From: Bryobacteraceae bacterium
GTDB taxonomy: Bacteria; Acidobacteriota; Terriglobia; Bryobacterales; Bryobacteraceae
Length of the DNA stretch: 38,232 nt
Assembly (NCBI GenBank): GCA_030039005.1
Contig: JASHQT010000341.1
Span: 1-38,232, forward strand
Direction: 5' to 3'
The position numbers and the translations under genes were made by a program. How positions within the stretch are numbered: the stretch's first letter is position 1; the number at the start of each line of letters is the position of its first letter. This document shows, piece by piece, positions 9,032-16,456 of this stretch. The notes under the pieces are model-generated. The model was not told the origin of the DNA and did not search any database. It was given only the letters and a program-made list of their open reading frames with translations.

Positions 9032-10427
9032 GCGGCGTTGATTTCGCCGGCGACCGCTTCAGGCGCTTCTTCAACGGCAGCTTCCTGACCTCTTTCACCG
9101 GCAGGTTTTTCCCTGGAGGCTCGCTGAAGCCGATCAGGTCGAGCGCGTGCGTGGGTTCTTCGTTCGCCATGAACCAGCGCCAGACGTCGCCGGTCAGCAG
9201 ATTTTCCGCGCTCAGCATGGTGATGCCGGTGTCGATGCCCACCACGTCGGTGTCGAACCAATTCAACGTCGGATTATAGCCGTCCACGAAGCCGTAGCGG
9301 CCGAAGACGCGCGATCCGTAACGCTGCTGAATGGCCTTCAGCGCCGGAATGGAAATGTCGGGCGTGAACATCAGCGATCCGCCGGCCGCCGCCGGCGCTA
9401 CAGTCCCATCCACGGGATCGAAGGCCTTGATCTCGCCATAGATGCGATAGCCTTTGGGTCCGTCCGACGCCGTAATACCCCAGATATTGTTGCCGAAGGT
9501 GTTCGGCAGGTTCAAATTAAAGCAATATTGCTCGTTGGAGCGCGTGGCGTTCACCGAGTTCAGAAAAAAGTCGATGAAACCGCGATCGCGCCGGTTGCGG
9601 AAATCAATCCAGGCCTGCGAATACTGGTGCGTGAAGAGCGGACCGCCGCTGACGAAATCGTAATGGCCGTATTGATAGAACGGGCGCTGCCACGCATACC
9701 AGGAATCGGGAGAAATGGCGTGCGTAGGCGACCCGATGCCCAACACGTACAACATGCCGAGCTCGGAATACGTGTCCCAGCGGTTCTTGATAAAACCTTT
9801 GCCTTTGAGCCAGCCGTGCGACAGCAGCAGCGGATCGCCGGCCAGCATCCACTGAAAATCGACGCGATCATAAATCTCATCGGCGAGCTTAGGAATTTCG
9901 GGATCGTCCGCGAAATATTCTTTGGCCGTCAGGATACCGGCCAGGAGCAGAGCCGTATCGATGGAGGAGGCCTCACTGTCCCAGCGGCGGTCTCCGGTGG
10001 ACACGTCCATCCAATGGTAGAACCAGCCGTGCTCCTGGTTGGCGCGATCGGCGAAGAAGCGCAAAGTGGTGCGGACGCGCTCGGCCGCGTCTTTCTTGGT
10101 GATCCAGCCGCGATCGGCGCCAATGCAGATCGCGGTGAGGCCAAAGCCGGTGGCGGCGATGCTTGCGATATCGCGGCTGGGCCCTTTGGCGCGCCCGCCA
10201 TCCACCCTCGCGCGGTCCAGCACCAAACCCGTGCCGTGATCCGCCTGCTCCCAGAAATATTCGAAGGCGCGGTGTTCCAGGTCCTCCACGAACGCGCGGT
10301 CAGCCAGCGACACCGGCGCTACGCGATCCAGGTCGGGAACCGGAACCGGCTGCTCGGGCGGGGCTGGCAGCATCGGAAGGGCGATCAGGAGCGCAGGAAA
10401 CGCAATCGACGTGGCGCGGCGCAGCAT
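9006..10427 (-). CDS. Secreted glycoamylase-domain (PF10091) protein, possible GH144-type beta-1,2-glucanase
   Basis: This 473-residue protein begins with a signal peptide (MLRRATSIAFPALLIALPML) and then a proline-rich linker. The alpha/alpha-barrel glycoamylase domain follows: FEYFWEQAD, STGFGL-type SIAATGFGLTAI, GWFYHWMD, SEASSIDTALLLAG, YQYGHYDFVSGGPLF, WGITASDGP and FVDGYNP...DTDVVGIDTG. This domain is shared by GH144 endo-beta-1,2-glucanases and by the middle part of cyclic glucan synthases. The frame is open upstream to 10712, but that part lies inside the GH39 gene, so the ATG at 10427 with its signal peptide is chosen. It lies five bases after the GH39 stop, hence one operon. The C-terminus is basic and proline-rich. 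It meets the synthase gene tail to tail, overlapping by 26 bases. Substrate is inferred from context and fold. Confidence 0.8.
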   Translation of the reverse strand: MLRRATSIAFPALLIALPMLPAPPEQPVPVPDLDRVAPVSLADRAFVEDLEHRAFEYFWEQADHGTGLVLDRARVDGGRAKGPSRDIASIAATGFGLTAICIGADRGWITKKDAAERVRTTLRFFADRANQEHGWFYHWMDVSTGDRRWDSEASSIDTALLLAGILTAKEYFADDPEIPKLADEIYDRVDFQWMLAGDPLLLSHGWLKGKGFIKNRWDTYSELGMLYVLGIGSPTHAISPDSWYAWQRPFYQYGHYDFVSGGPLFTHQYSQAWIDFRNRRDRGFIDFFLNSVNATRSNEQYCFNLNLPNTFGNNIWGITASDGPKGYRIYGEIKAFDPVDGTVAPAAAGGSLMFTPDISIPALKAIQQRYGSRVFGRYGFVDGYNPTLNWFDTDVVGIDTGITMLSAENLLTGDVWRWFMANEEPTHALDLIGFSEPPGKNLPVKEVRKLPLKKRLKRSPAKSTPPTPPRVQA

Positions 10428-10432
10428 ACGTT

Positions 10433-11920
10433 TCAACGGGGCGACACTTCTACTAAAGCCAAACCTTGTGCTGGAAGCAAGAAACTGGACGTACCATAAA
10501 GTACCTGGGTTACTATCGCAGCCCGTTGTAACCGTTCGTACTGATCGCGGGTGGGACTGACGGGCCGGCCCATCGCGATCCATTCGGTGAGCGCCGAGCC
10601 ATGCTCGCGATCCACGATTTCGATGCGATAGTGCGCCGTGCCCTCCAGGCCCCGCACGGTGACATGGAACTGCCGCGCTGGTCCCGAGACGCCCGGTGGC
10701 GCGTAGTTCCAAACCGCGACCGCGAACGTTCCGTCGCCGCGGCGCGTGACCAGTGCATTCTGCAAATCGGGCTGCAGGCGCTCGCGGCCCAGCCGGTGCA
10801 GCATCGCGAACGCGTTGAACGCGGCCTTGGGAACGTCGTCTTCGGCGATCAACCCATACCCGCCATAAAACGGCGTTTTGATCACGCCTTGTTCTTCAAA
10901 CACGTCCGAAAATGTCCAGTACGACATCATGGTCGTCATCCCGTCGCACAATCGAATATTATTCGCCAGCCATGGCCCCATGAACGGCGAATCCGTCACA
11001 TCGATTTCGTTCTTGTAGCTGGCATTATACTCGCTCCAGATGATCGGCAGATCGGGGCGCGGCGATGCTTTCACCTGGTCATAAACTTTCTTCACCGCGC
11101 GGCTCACCATCAGTTCCCGGCTAATATTTTCATCGGTGCCGAAAACGTCCTTCGATAGATCATTTCCGTAAACATGGGTGGAGACGAAATCGAGCGGCAC
11201 CCCCTTATCGAGAGCGTGCTGGATCATGGCCGGAATCCAGGCCGCCTGCGCCGTCGCCGGACCACCCACGCGTAGCCGCCCATCCGCGTGCTTCACCGCC
11301 CGCGCGGCGTGATCGTATAGATCGAAATAGGTGGCCTGTTTGGGCTCGCCGGTCCAAAAGTCGATATTCGGCTCGTTCCAGACTTCGAAATACCATTGCG
11401 ACACTTCGTCGGCGCCATAGCGGTCCACCAGGTGTCTGGCGAAGCGGTAGACCAGGTCCTCCCATTTCGAGTAGTCTTTGGGCGGCGAAGGCAGCGGCCG
11501 GTACCAGAATGCATGTGGCTTATCCGACACCACCAGCGCCTTGGGCATGAAGCTCATCTCCACGAACGGCCGGACGCCATTGTCGAGGAGCCCATCATAG
11601 ATTTGGTCGACGTAGGACCAGTTGTAGACCGGCTGCCCCTGCGCGTCCTGGTTGTACACGCCTACTTCGTCGTCGAAGATGGCGTGGAAGCGAACATACC
11701 GGATGTCCGTGGCGGATTTCATGAGGCGCAGATCGCGCCGGTAACTATCGCGTAACGAGAGAATCGCCCGGCCCGATCCGAACATCTGCTCCCAAAAGTG
11801 CGGGAACGGCCGCGCGGGCGATTGCGCGTCGACACGAATCTCCTCGACGGCCGGGGTCTGCTGGCTGGAGACGAGAGCGGCGCAGGCGATGAGGAGGGCG
11901 AGTAGCCGCGTCACAATCAT
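10433..11920 (-). CDS. Secreted GH39-like glycoside hydrolase
   Basis: The product is 495 residues from the ATG at 11920. It starts with a signal peptide (MIVTRLLALLIACAALVSS). A clan GH-A barrel follows, with the acid/base Glu183 in WNEPN (181-185) and the likely nucleophile Glu297 in WSEYN (295-299). The N-terminal part matches GH39 beta-xylosidase/alpha-L-iduronidase style (DLRLMKSATDIRYVRFHAIFDD). GH39 enzymes retain configuration and remove beta-linked sugars from oligosaccharides. The ATG overlaps the stop of the M48 gene (ATGA, 11917-11920), which fixes the start and indicates coupled translation; the same frame is open upstream to 12010 inside the M48 gene. The actual glycan is not known. 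Neighbouring glucan genes suggest a periplasmic or extracellular saccharide. Confidence 0.88.
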   Translation of the reverse strand: MIVTRLLALLIACAALVSSQQTPAVEEIRVDAQSPARPFPHFWEQMFGSGRAILSLRDSYRRDLRLMKSATDIRYVRFHAIFDDEVGVYNQDAQGQPVYNWSYVDQIYDGLLDNGVRPFVEMSFMPKALVVSDKPHAFWYRPLPSPPKDYSKWEDLVYRFARHLVDRYGADEVSQWYFEVWNEPNIDFWTGEPKQATYFDLYDHAARAVKHADGRLRVGGPATAQAAWIPAMIQHALDKGVPLDFVSTHVYGNDLSKDVFGTDENISRELMVSRAVKKVYDQVKASPRPDLPIIWSEYNASYKNEIDVTDSPFMGPWLANNIRLCDGMTTMMSYWTFSDVFEEQGVIKTPFYGGYGLIAEDDVPKAAFNAFAMLHRLGRERLQPDLQNALVTRRGDGTFAVAVWNYAPPGVSGPARQFHVTVRGLEGTAHYRIEIVDREHGSALTEWIAMGRPVSPTRDQYERLQRAAIVTQVLYGTSSFLLPAQGLALVEVSPR

Positions 11921-13152
11921 TTGACGTACTTCGGAGTGCCCTTTTGCCACGGATCGTAGGTTTCCGCAAACTCCAAGCGATCCGCAGTGGATGGATGAGA
12001 AAACAACCAAAACTCGATGAAATGGTTTGGGTTCGGCTCATCGAGCCCAATCTCACCCATTACTTGAAATGACCGCGCGGCCGCTGCCGAAGAGTCGGGA
12101 ACCAGGCCGTGCGTGATCTCGAGGCCGTAAATGTCGGCCTGGTGTTCCTGCCAGCGGCTGTACGTGTTCACCACGGGCTCACTCGCGAAGCTGAAGACCG
12201 CAGCGGTCAAAAGCAGCAGGGGCAAAGACCCCCAGTCGCCAATGGCCAGAATCCGCCAGCGGACGCCGTAACGCCTGATCGCCCATTGGATGATCCACGA
12301 TCCCACAAACAGAAAAGCCAGCAACAGTACTGCCAGACCGATCAGCGAATTCCGAACATGCCCCAGGACGTAGTGCCCCATTTCGTGGCCAAACACGAAC
12401 AGGACCTCGGGAGTGGTGAGTTTTTGGATCGTCGTGTCCCACACCACTACGCGCTTGGACCCGCCGAAACCGCTGACGTAGGCATTCAGCGAATTCAGCT
12501 TTTCGCTGGCCTTCATTTCGAACATGCGGTCCGGCGGAATGGCCAGCCCGCCGCGCGCCACCAACTTTTGCAGTTGGTTCACCAGCTCGGGATGTGACTG
12601 AGCCAGCGGCTCGAAATGATAGAACATCGGCTCGATGACCATCGGCTCCAGGTACATCGCGCCGAAGATCAGCGGCAGCGTGGCCAGCCAAAAGTAAAGC
12701 CACCATCGCCTCGGGCTATGACGAATCACAAAGTAAAGCAGCAGCGCGAGCGGGACCGCGCACACCAGCTCGATCATCTCGCCCTTGGTCCAATCCCAGA
12801 GCCAGGAGGGCCAGCTTTGGATGGATTGGTCGAACTTCAGCTCCAGGTGCTGGCCATAAATGTTGGCGGGCAGATAGAGCAGATCATTGGTGAGCAACAG
12901 CAGCGGAACGAAAATGAGCGCTTGAACCCAGCGCCTGTGCGACGCCGCCGCGGCCCAATCGCGAAATTTCGCGCCCAGGCCCAGGCCGATGATCGCGGCG
13001 AGGATCAGGATGGCCCAGATTTCGCTGGTGAAATGCAGCCAATAGCCCGCGTGCGCGTATTCGATGGCGCGACGAAGTTTGTCGGGGGGCAACGAATAGG
13101 ATTGCGGCGCTTGCGCGGCAAGGAGCAGGAACGCGGGCGGGAGGTGAAACAC
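11917..13152 (-). CDS. M48 family membrane metallopeptidase (Ste24/CAAX protease 1-like)
   Basis: This 411-residue protein has several membrane segments (about 45-62, 76-95, 128-144, 152-172, 262-285 and 300-320). The zinc motif is HEMGH (256-260) in FVFGHEMGHYVLGH, and the downstream Glu ligand lies in EHQADIYGLE. SGFGGSKRVVVWDTTIQKL is typical of Ste24-type enzymes just before the zinc site. Ste24 cleaves prenylated CAAX proteins in eukaryotes. Bacterial members more likely act in membrane-protein or envelope quality control. It is the first gene of a three-gene operon: its stop overlaps the start of the GH39 gene. The first Met (13152) is followed by a hydrophobic stretch and a Gln-Ser-Tyr motif, so it may be membrane-inserted from the start. 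Confidence 0.9.
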   Translation of the reverse strand: MFHLPPAFLLLAAQAPQSYSLPPDKLRRAIEYAHAGYWLHFTSEIWAILILAAIIGLGLGAKFRDWAAAASHRRWVQALIFVPLLLLTNDLLYLPANIYGQHLELKFDQSIQSWPSWLWDWTKGEMIELVCAVPLALLLYFVIRHSPRRWWLYFWLATLPLIFGAMYLEPMVIEPMFYHFEPLAQSHPELVNQLQKLVARGGLAIPPDRMFEMKASEKLNSLNAYVSGFGGSKRVVVWDTTIQKLTTPEVLFVFGHEMGHYVLGHVRNSLIGLAVLLLAFLFVGSWIIQWAIRRYGVRWRILAIGDWGSLPLLLLTAAVFSFASEPVVNTYSRWQEHQADIYGLEITHGLVPDSSAAAARSFQVMGEIGLDEPNPNHFIEFWLFSHPSTADRLEFAETYDPWQKGTPKYVK

Positions 13153-13196
13153 CAGACGCCGCGATTATAGCGCGTCGCGCAAACAACAGCGCTAAC

Positions 13197-13240
13197 AAAA
13201 ACGCCCGGAACCGGCTGTGGTAGGGCCGGCGGTCCGGGCG
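13197..13240 (-). terminator. Rho-independent terminator of the small Lys-rich protein gene
   Basis: The arms CGCCCGGA (13202-13209) and TCCGGGCG (13233-13240) pair perfectly, and an inner CCGGC/GCCGG pair strengthens the stem. Read on the minus strand, the stem is followed by a T5 run (13197-13201 as A's on the plus strand). It lies 31 bases after the stop of the small gene and before the M48 gene, so it separates the two transcripts. Confidence 0.75.
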
Positions 13241-13270
13241 TCGAGATAGCTTGACTACTGTTGGATGCCG

Positions 13271-13447
13271 TTACTTCGCTGGGGTTGCGGTCGAGCTCTT
13301 GGCTGCGCTCTTTTTGCTCTTGTGCTTCTTCGCAGACTTCTTCGCCGCGGTTTTGGTCGAGGAAGTACTGGAAGCTTGCGGGCCGGGCAGCGGGGCCGCC
13401 ATCAGGGCACACGCGCCGATCAGAGAGGCGAAAATGAGTTTCTTCAC
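13271..13447 (-). CDS. Small secreted Lys/Ala/Ser-rich protein, 58 residues
   Basis: The start is GTG at 13447, with a strong AAAGGAG seven bases upstream; the open frame extends to 13510, but this ribosome-binding site decides the start. The product begins with a signal peptide (MKKLIFASLIGACALMAAPL), leaving a mature peptide of about 38-40 residues. That peptide is nearly all Ser, Thr, Ala and Lys, with clusters such as AAKKSAKKHKSKKSAAK. It has its own terminator. I do not recognise a family. Highly basic low-complexity secreted peptides can bind DNA, polyanions or the cell envelope, but nothing in the sequence settles this. Confidence 0.7.
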   Translation of the reverse strand: MKKLIFASLIGACALMAAPLPGPQASSTSSTKTAAKKSAKKHKSKKSAAKSSTATPAK

Positions 13448-13600
13448 GTGGATTCTCCTTTGCGAGGGGTCATGGTTATTGGATTTCCGCCTCGCAATAC
13501 CATCTTGCAATCGGCCTGGCGATTCAACGATAGCCTGCGTACGGGAATTCCGGGCACCAAATTGCGGGGGTGAAGCGGCGGAATGTTAATGAACGAACGT

Positions 13601-14233
13601 TCACGCGCGAGGTTCCCGCCAGCCTGCCTTCACCAGCCAGTCTTCGTAGCCTCGCAGCCATTCCTGGTATTCGGACAGGGCTTGAGGCGTTGGCTCGGAT
13701 TCCGGTGGATCGTCCGGTGCGGGAGGCATTCCGGCCGCGGCTCGCCGCTCGTTCAGGCGTGCCGGGTCCTCGATGATCCACCGGCGATATTGGCCGTCGG
13801 CGCACGGCAACGACTGTGTTCCGTAGCGCTGCGGACGTCCTTCGTACATCGCGATCCGGTCGAAAAGAAAAGCTTCCTGTGCCACGGGCACTTTCCCTTG
13901 CTTTACTTTTTCGCGAACCAGCTCCAGCGCTTGCCTTTGAAAGTCCGGTTCGCCGATGGCGTGCTGCGCGATGAACCACGCAGCCAGGGTGCCATCAGCG
14001 CCGGCCAATTCTCCGTCCGGCCAGCCGTGTTCATCGATAATCTGCCGGAGGCGCGCTGCGTTCTTGCGATGAACGGCCTCCATCTTCGGTGCGTAGCCCT
14101 GGCCCAGTTCTCCGGTCTTGAGAAGCTCCTCGCGCACCCGCAGATCTTCGGCGCGCATGGCCACCAGTTCCGCCCGCAGCGCCTCGTTTACCATCTTCTT
14201 CAGATTGGCACGTATGGCGTCGACCCTGCCCAT
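13601..14233 (-). CDS. DUF6624-like protein of unknown function
   Basis: The chosen frame gives 210 residues from the ATG at 14233. It has a helical N-terminus rich in Arg, Glu and Leu (RAELVAMRAEDLRVREELL). A conserved-looking core follows with QIIDEHGWP, LAAWFIAQHAI, DFQRQALELVREKV and GRPQRYGTQ, which I associate with the DUF6624 domain. The HGWP, QHA and YGTQ blocks are the characteristic ones; function is unknown. The C-terminus is proline-rich, then WLRGYEDWLVKAGW. The frame stays open to 14815, but that part is antisense to the histidine kinase gene and its composition is a shadow, so it is excluded. An alternative start is ATG at 14194. It is divergent from the kinase gene, with 69 bases between. 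Confidence 0.72.
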   Translation of the reverse strand: MGRVDAIRANLKKMVNEALRAELVAMRAEDLRVREELLKTGELGQGYAPKMEAVHRKNAARLRQIIDEHGWPDGELAGADGTLAAWFIAQHAIGEPDFQRQALELVREKVKQGKVPVAQEAFLFDRIAMYEGRPQRYGTQSLPCADGQYRRWIIEDPARLNERRAAAGMPPAPDDPPESEPTPQALSEYQEWLRGYEDWLVKAGWREPRA

Positions 14234-14302
14234 TTTCGCCGTCCGAAATAGCCCGGCCGGGCGGTTCAACGGCTGCCAGATCTGCGCGATCCTGGAATTG
14301 AC

Positions 14303-15604
14303 GTGTACTCCGATCCGGTCACCTATCGCAAAATTTTGAGCGTCCTGGTGGGCGGCTTTTCGGCCGTCATCGTCCTGCTCATGGCCGCCGGCTTCATTGG
14401 ACTGAAAAGCGCACAGCTCATTCAGCAAAACTCGGCCGACATCGTCCACAACGGCCTCGTCACCACACGCCTCATCAACGAACTGCAACGCGAGCAGGAC
14501 ACGCTGAACGCCACGTTCACGAAACTTTCGCAGGGCACCGAACTCTCCGAGCGCGAGCGCCAGTTGGCTCAGTTGGACGAAGCCGACCAGGCCGTAGAGC
14601 GCATCGTCACCGAAGCCTCCGGCACTCCACAGGCCGATCTGTGGCGCGAGCTTAGCACCGCGGTGCAGGGTTTTGCGAGTGAAGCGCGCCGCCTGCTGGT
14701 GCGCAAGAACGTGGCGACTTACGCCTCGCGCGATCTGCTCCAGCACCACGAAGAGGTCACCGCGATTGTCGCGCGCATCATCGCCGCGAACTCCAGCCGC
14801 ACGCAGGCCGGGCAAACTCGCATCGACCAGATCTCCACGGAATTGGTGCGCGAATCGCTCGGGTTACTGGGCGGGTGCTTGCTGCTGGCGCTGGTCTGCG
14901 CGATCCTCACCGTGCGCATCACCACGCAGCTTTTCCGGCGCATGCAGCAACAATCGTCGGAGCTGGCGCGCGTCACCTGGCACATGCTGGAAAGCCAGGA
15001 AACGGCGGCGCGGCGGCTCTCGCATGAGCTGCACGATGAACTGGGCCAGTCGCTCACTGCCATCAAGGCCAACGTCACGGCGCTGGACCCTGTGACGCCG
15101 CCCGATCCCGCGCGCCTGGAAGACTGCCGCCGGCTGATCGACGAAGCCATTCAGAATGTCCGCGAACTCTCGCACCTGCTGCGGCCCACAATTCTCGACG
15201 ACTTCGGCCTGGACGCGGGCATCCGTTGGCTGGCCGAGCGGTTTGGCGAGCGCACCGGCATCGAAGTCGACTACAAGTCCAGCTTCAGCGGACGCCTGGC
15301 CGACGAGACCGAAACGCACCTGTTTCGCATCGTCCAGGAAGCGCTGACCAACGTCGCGCGGCACTCGAAAGCGACGCACGTGGCGATCGAGCTGGCTCGG
15401 AACGGAACGCGCGTGCATCTCACCGTCCGGGACAACGGGCGCGGGTTCCACGGCAACGGCAGTACGGGGCTGGGACTCGTCGGGATGCGGGCACGCGCGC
15501 AGAGCCTGGGCGGCGAGCTGCGCATCGATTCGCGGGAAGGCGTCACGGTCGATCTGTGGGCGCCGGTCGCCGAGGCGAGCGTGAAGGATGCGGTCTCCAA
15601 CTGA
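14303..15604 (+). CDS. Sensor histidine kinase, NarL/DegS type (HisKA_3)
   Basis: This 433-residue kinase starts at GTG (14303). Membrane segments at about 11-34 and 185-205 bracket an extracytoplasmic helical region of about 150 residues, probably a four-helix sensor. The HisKA_3 H-box is SHELHDELGQSL with phosphoacceptor His244. The ATPase domain has the N-box QEALTNVARHS (Asn350), DNGRGF (377-382) and GLGLVGMRAR (389-398). The family autophosphorylates and passes the phosphate to a LuxR-type regulator, and the next gene, two bases downstream, encodes exactly that. The stimulus is unknown. The start is not certain because there is no clear ribosome-binding site, but an earlier start would reduce the short intergenic space shared with the divergent DUF6624 gene. 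Confidence 0.9.
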   Translation: MYSDPVTYRKILSVLVGGFSAVIVLLMAAGFIGLKSAQLIQQNSADIVHNGLVTTRLINELQREQDTLNATFTKLSQGTELSERERQLAQLDEADQAVERIVTEASGTPQADLWRELSTAVQGFASEARRLLVRKNVATYASRDLLQHHEEVTAIVARIIAANSSRTQAGQTRIDQISTELVRESLGLLGGCLLLALVCAILTVRITTQLFRRMQQQSSELARVTWHMLESQETAARRLSHELHDELGQSLTAIKANVTALDPVTPPDPARLEDCRRLIDEAIQNVRELSHLLRPTILDDFGLDAGIRWLAERFGERTGIEVDYKSSFSGRLADETETHLFRIVQEALTNVARHSKATHVAIELARNGTRVHLTVRDNGRGFHGNGSTGLGLVGMRARAQSLGGELRIDSREGVTVDLWAPVAEASVKDAVSN

Positions 15605-15606
15605 AT

Positions 15607-16236
15607 ATGCTGCGAATCCTGTTAGCCGATGACCACGCGATGGTGCGCAAAGGCTTCCGGCTGATTCTCGAAACCCAGCCCGACATGCAGATCGTCGGCG
15701 AAGCGGGCAACGGACGCGAAGCCGTCGAGCTGGCCGAGCGCCTGCATCCCGACGTCGTGGTGATGGACGTTGCCATGCCCGAGCTGAACGGCATCGAAGC
15801 CACGCGGCGCATGGTCGCGTCGGCGCCGCGCACGCGCGTTCTCGCGCTCAGCATGCACAAAGATTCGGTGTACGTGCGCGAGATCCTGCGCGCGGGCGCC
15901 CGCGGATATTTGCTCAAGGATTCCATCGATAGCGATCTGGTGAGCGCCGTTCGCGCGGTCGCTAAAGGCGAAGGCTATTTGAGCCCCGGCGTTTCCGAGG
16001 CGGTGTTGAGCGATTACCGCAAGCACGTCACCGATCCGCTGGATCTGCTGACCAGCCGCGAGCGCGAGGTGTTGCAAATGATCGCAGAAGGCAAGACCAA
16101 CAAGGAAATCGCGGCCAGCTTGAGCCTGAGCGTTTACACGGTGGACGCGCATCGCGGCAAAATCATGGAGAAGCTGAACCTGCATTCCTCAGGCGAGCTG
16201 GTGCGTTTCGCCGTGCGGCATGGGTTGATTGACTAA
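15607..16236 (+). CDS. Response regulator, NarL/FixJ (LuxR-HTH) family
   Basis: The product has 209 residues. The receiver domain shows the acidic pair Asp8-Asp9, phosphorylation site Asp54 (VVMDVAMPELNG), switch Ser82 and Lys104. A LuxR-type helix-turn-helix follows (about 145-200) with LTSREREVLQMIAEGKTNKEIA and the recognition helix VYTVDAHRGKIMEKL. The ATG lies two bases after the stop of the kinase, so both are made from one transcript. It would act as a DNA-binding dimer after phosphorylation. The frame is open well upstream inside the kinase gene, but that is a shadow. Targets cannot be seen; neighbouring genes have no shared operator that I could identify. Confidence 0.95.
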   Translation: MLRILLADDHAMVRKGFRLILETQPDMQIVGEAGNGREAVELAERLHPDVVVMDVAMPELNGIEATRRMVASAPRTRVLALSMHKDSVYVREILRAGARGYLLKDSIDSDLVSAVRAVAKGEGYLSPGVSEAVLSDYRKHVTDPLDLLTSREREVLQMIAEGKTNKEIAASLSLSVYTVDAHRGKIMEKLNLHSSGELVRFAVRHGLID

Positions 16237-16311
16237 ATTGCCGCGCGGCGGCCCCATTGCGGCGCCGGGCGCGAAACACAGCACCGCCGAGACAGTCTAA
16301 AAGTCGAGGCT

Positions 16312-16452
16312 ATGCTGATCGAAAAAGATCCCGAGATTGAAAGCACCCCGAAGGATGCCAATAACGTAAGACGGATCCGTTATTCTTTCGTGGTCGTGGT
16401 GTTGTTATTCATCGCTCTCGCCCTGACGGCGGTGCTGATCTGGGTGCATTAG
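16312..16452 (+). CDS. Small single-pass membrane protein, 46 residues
   Basis: ATG at 16312 with GAGG just upstream, and TAG at 16450-16452. The N-terminal half is polar (MLIEKDPEIESTPKDANNVR). An arginine-flanked hydrophobic helix follows (RIRYSFVVVVLLFIALALTA, then VLIWVH), giving an N-in, C-out topology by the positive-inside rule. No family is recognised. It follows the response regulator by 75 bases and could share its transcript. It ends four bases before the convergent end of the 844-residue protein gene. Confidence 0.5.
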   Translation: MLIEKDPEIESTPKDANNVRRIRYSFVVVVLLFIALALTAVLIWVH

Positions 16453-16456
16453 GGCG

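Noticed and set aside
9147..10499. 450-codon plus-strand frame opposite the glycoamylase-domain gene
   Set aside because: Antisense shadow; the minus strand has a signal peptide and conserved domain.
14234..14815. N-terminal extension of the DUF6624 gene on the minus strand
   Set aside because: It is antisense to the histidine kinase gene, has shadow composition, and a good ATG with a coding-like N-terminus exists at 14233.
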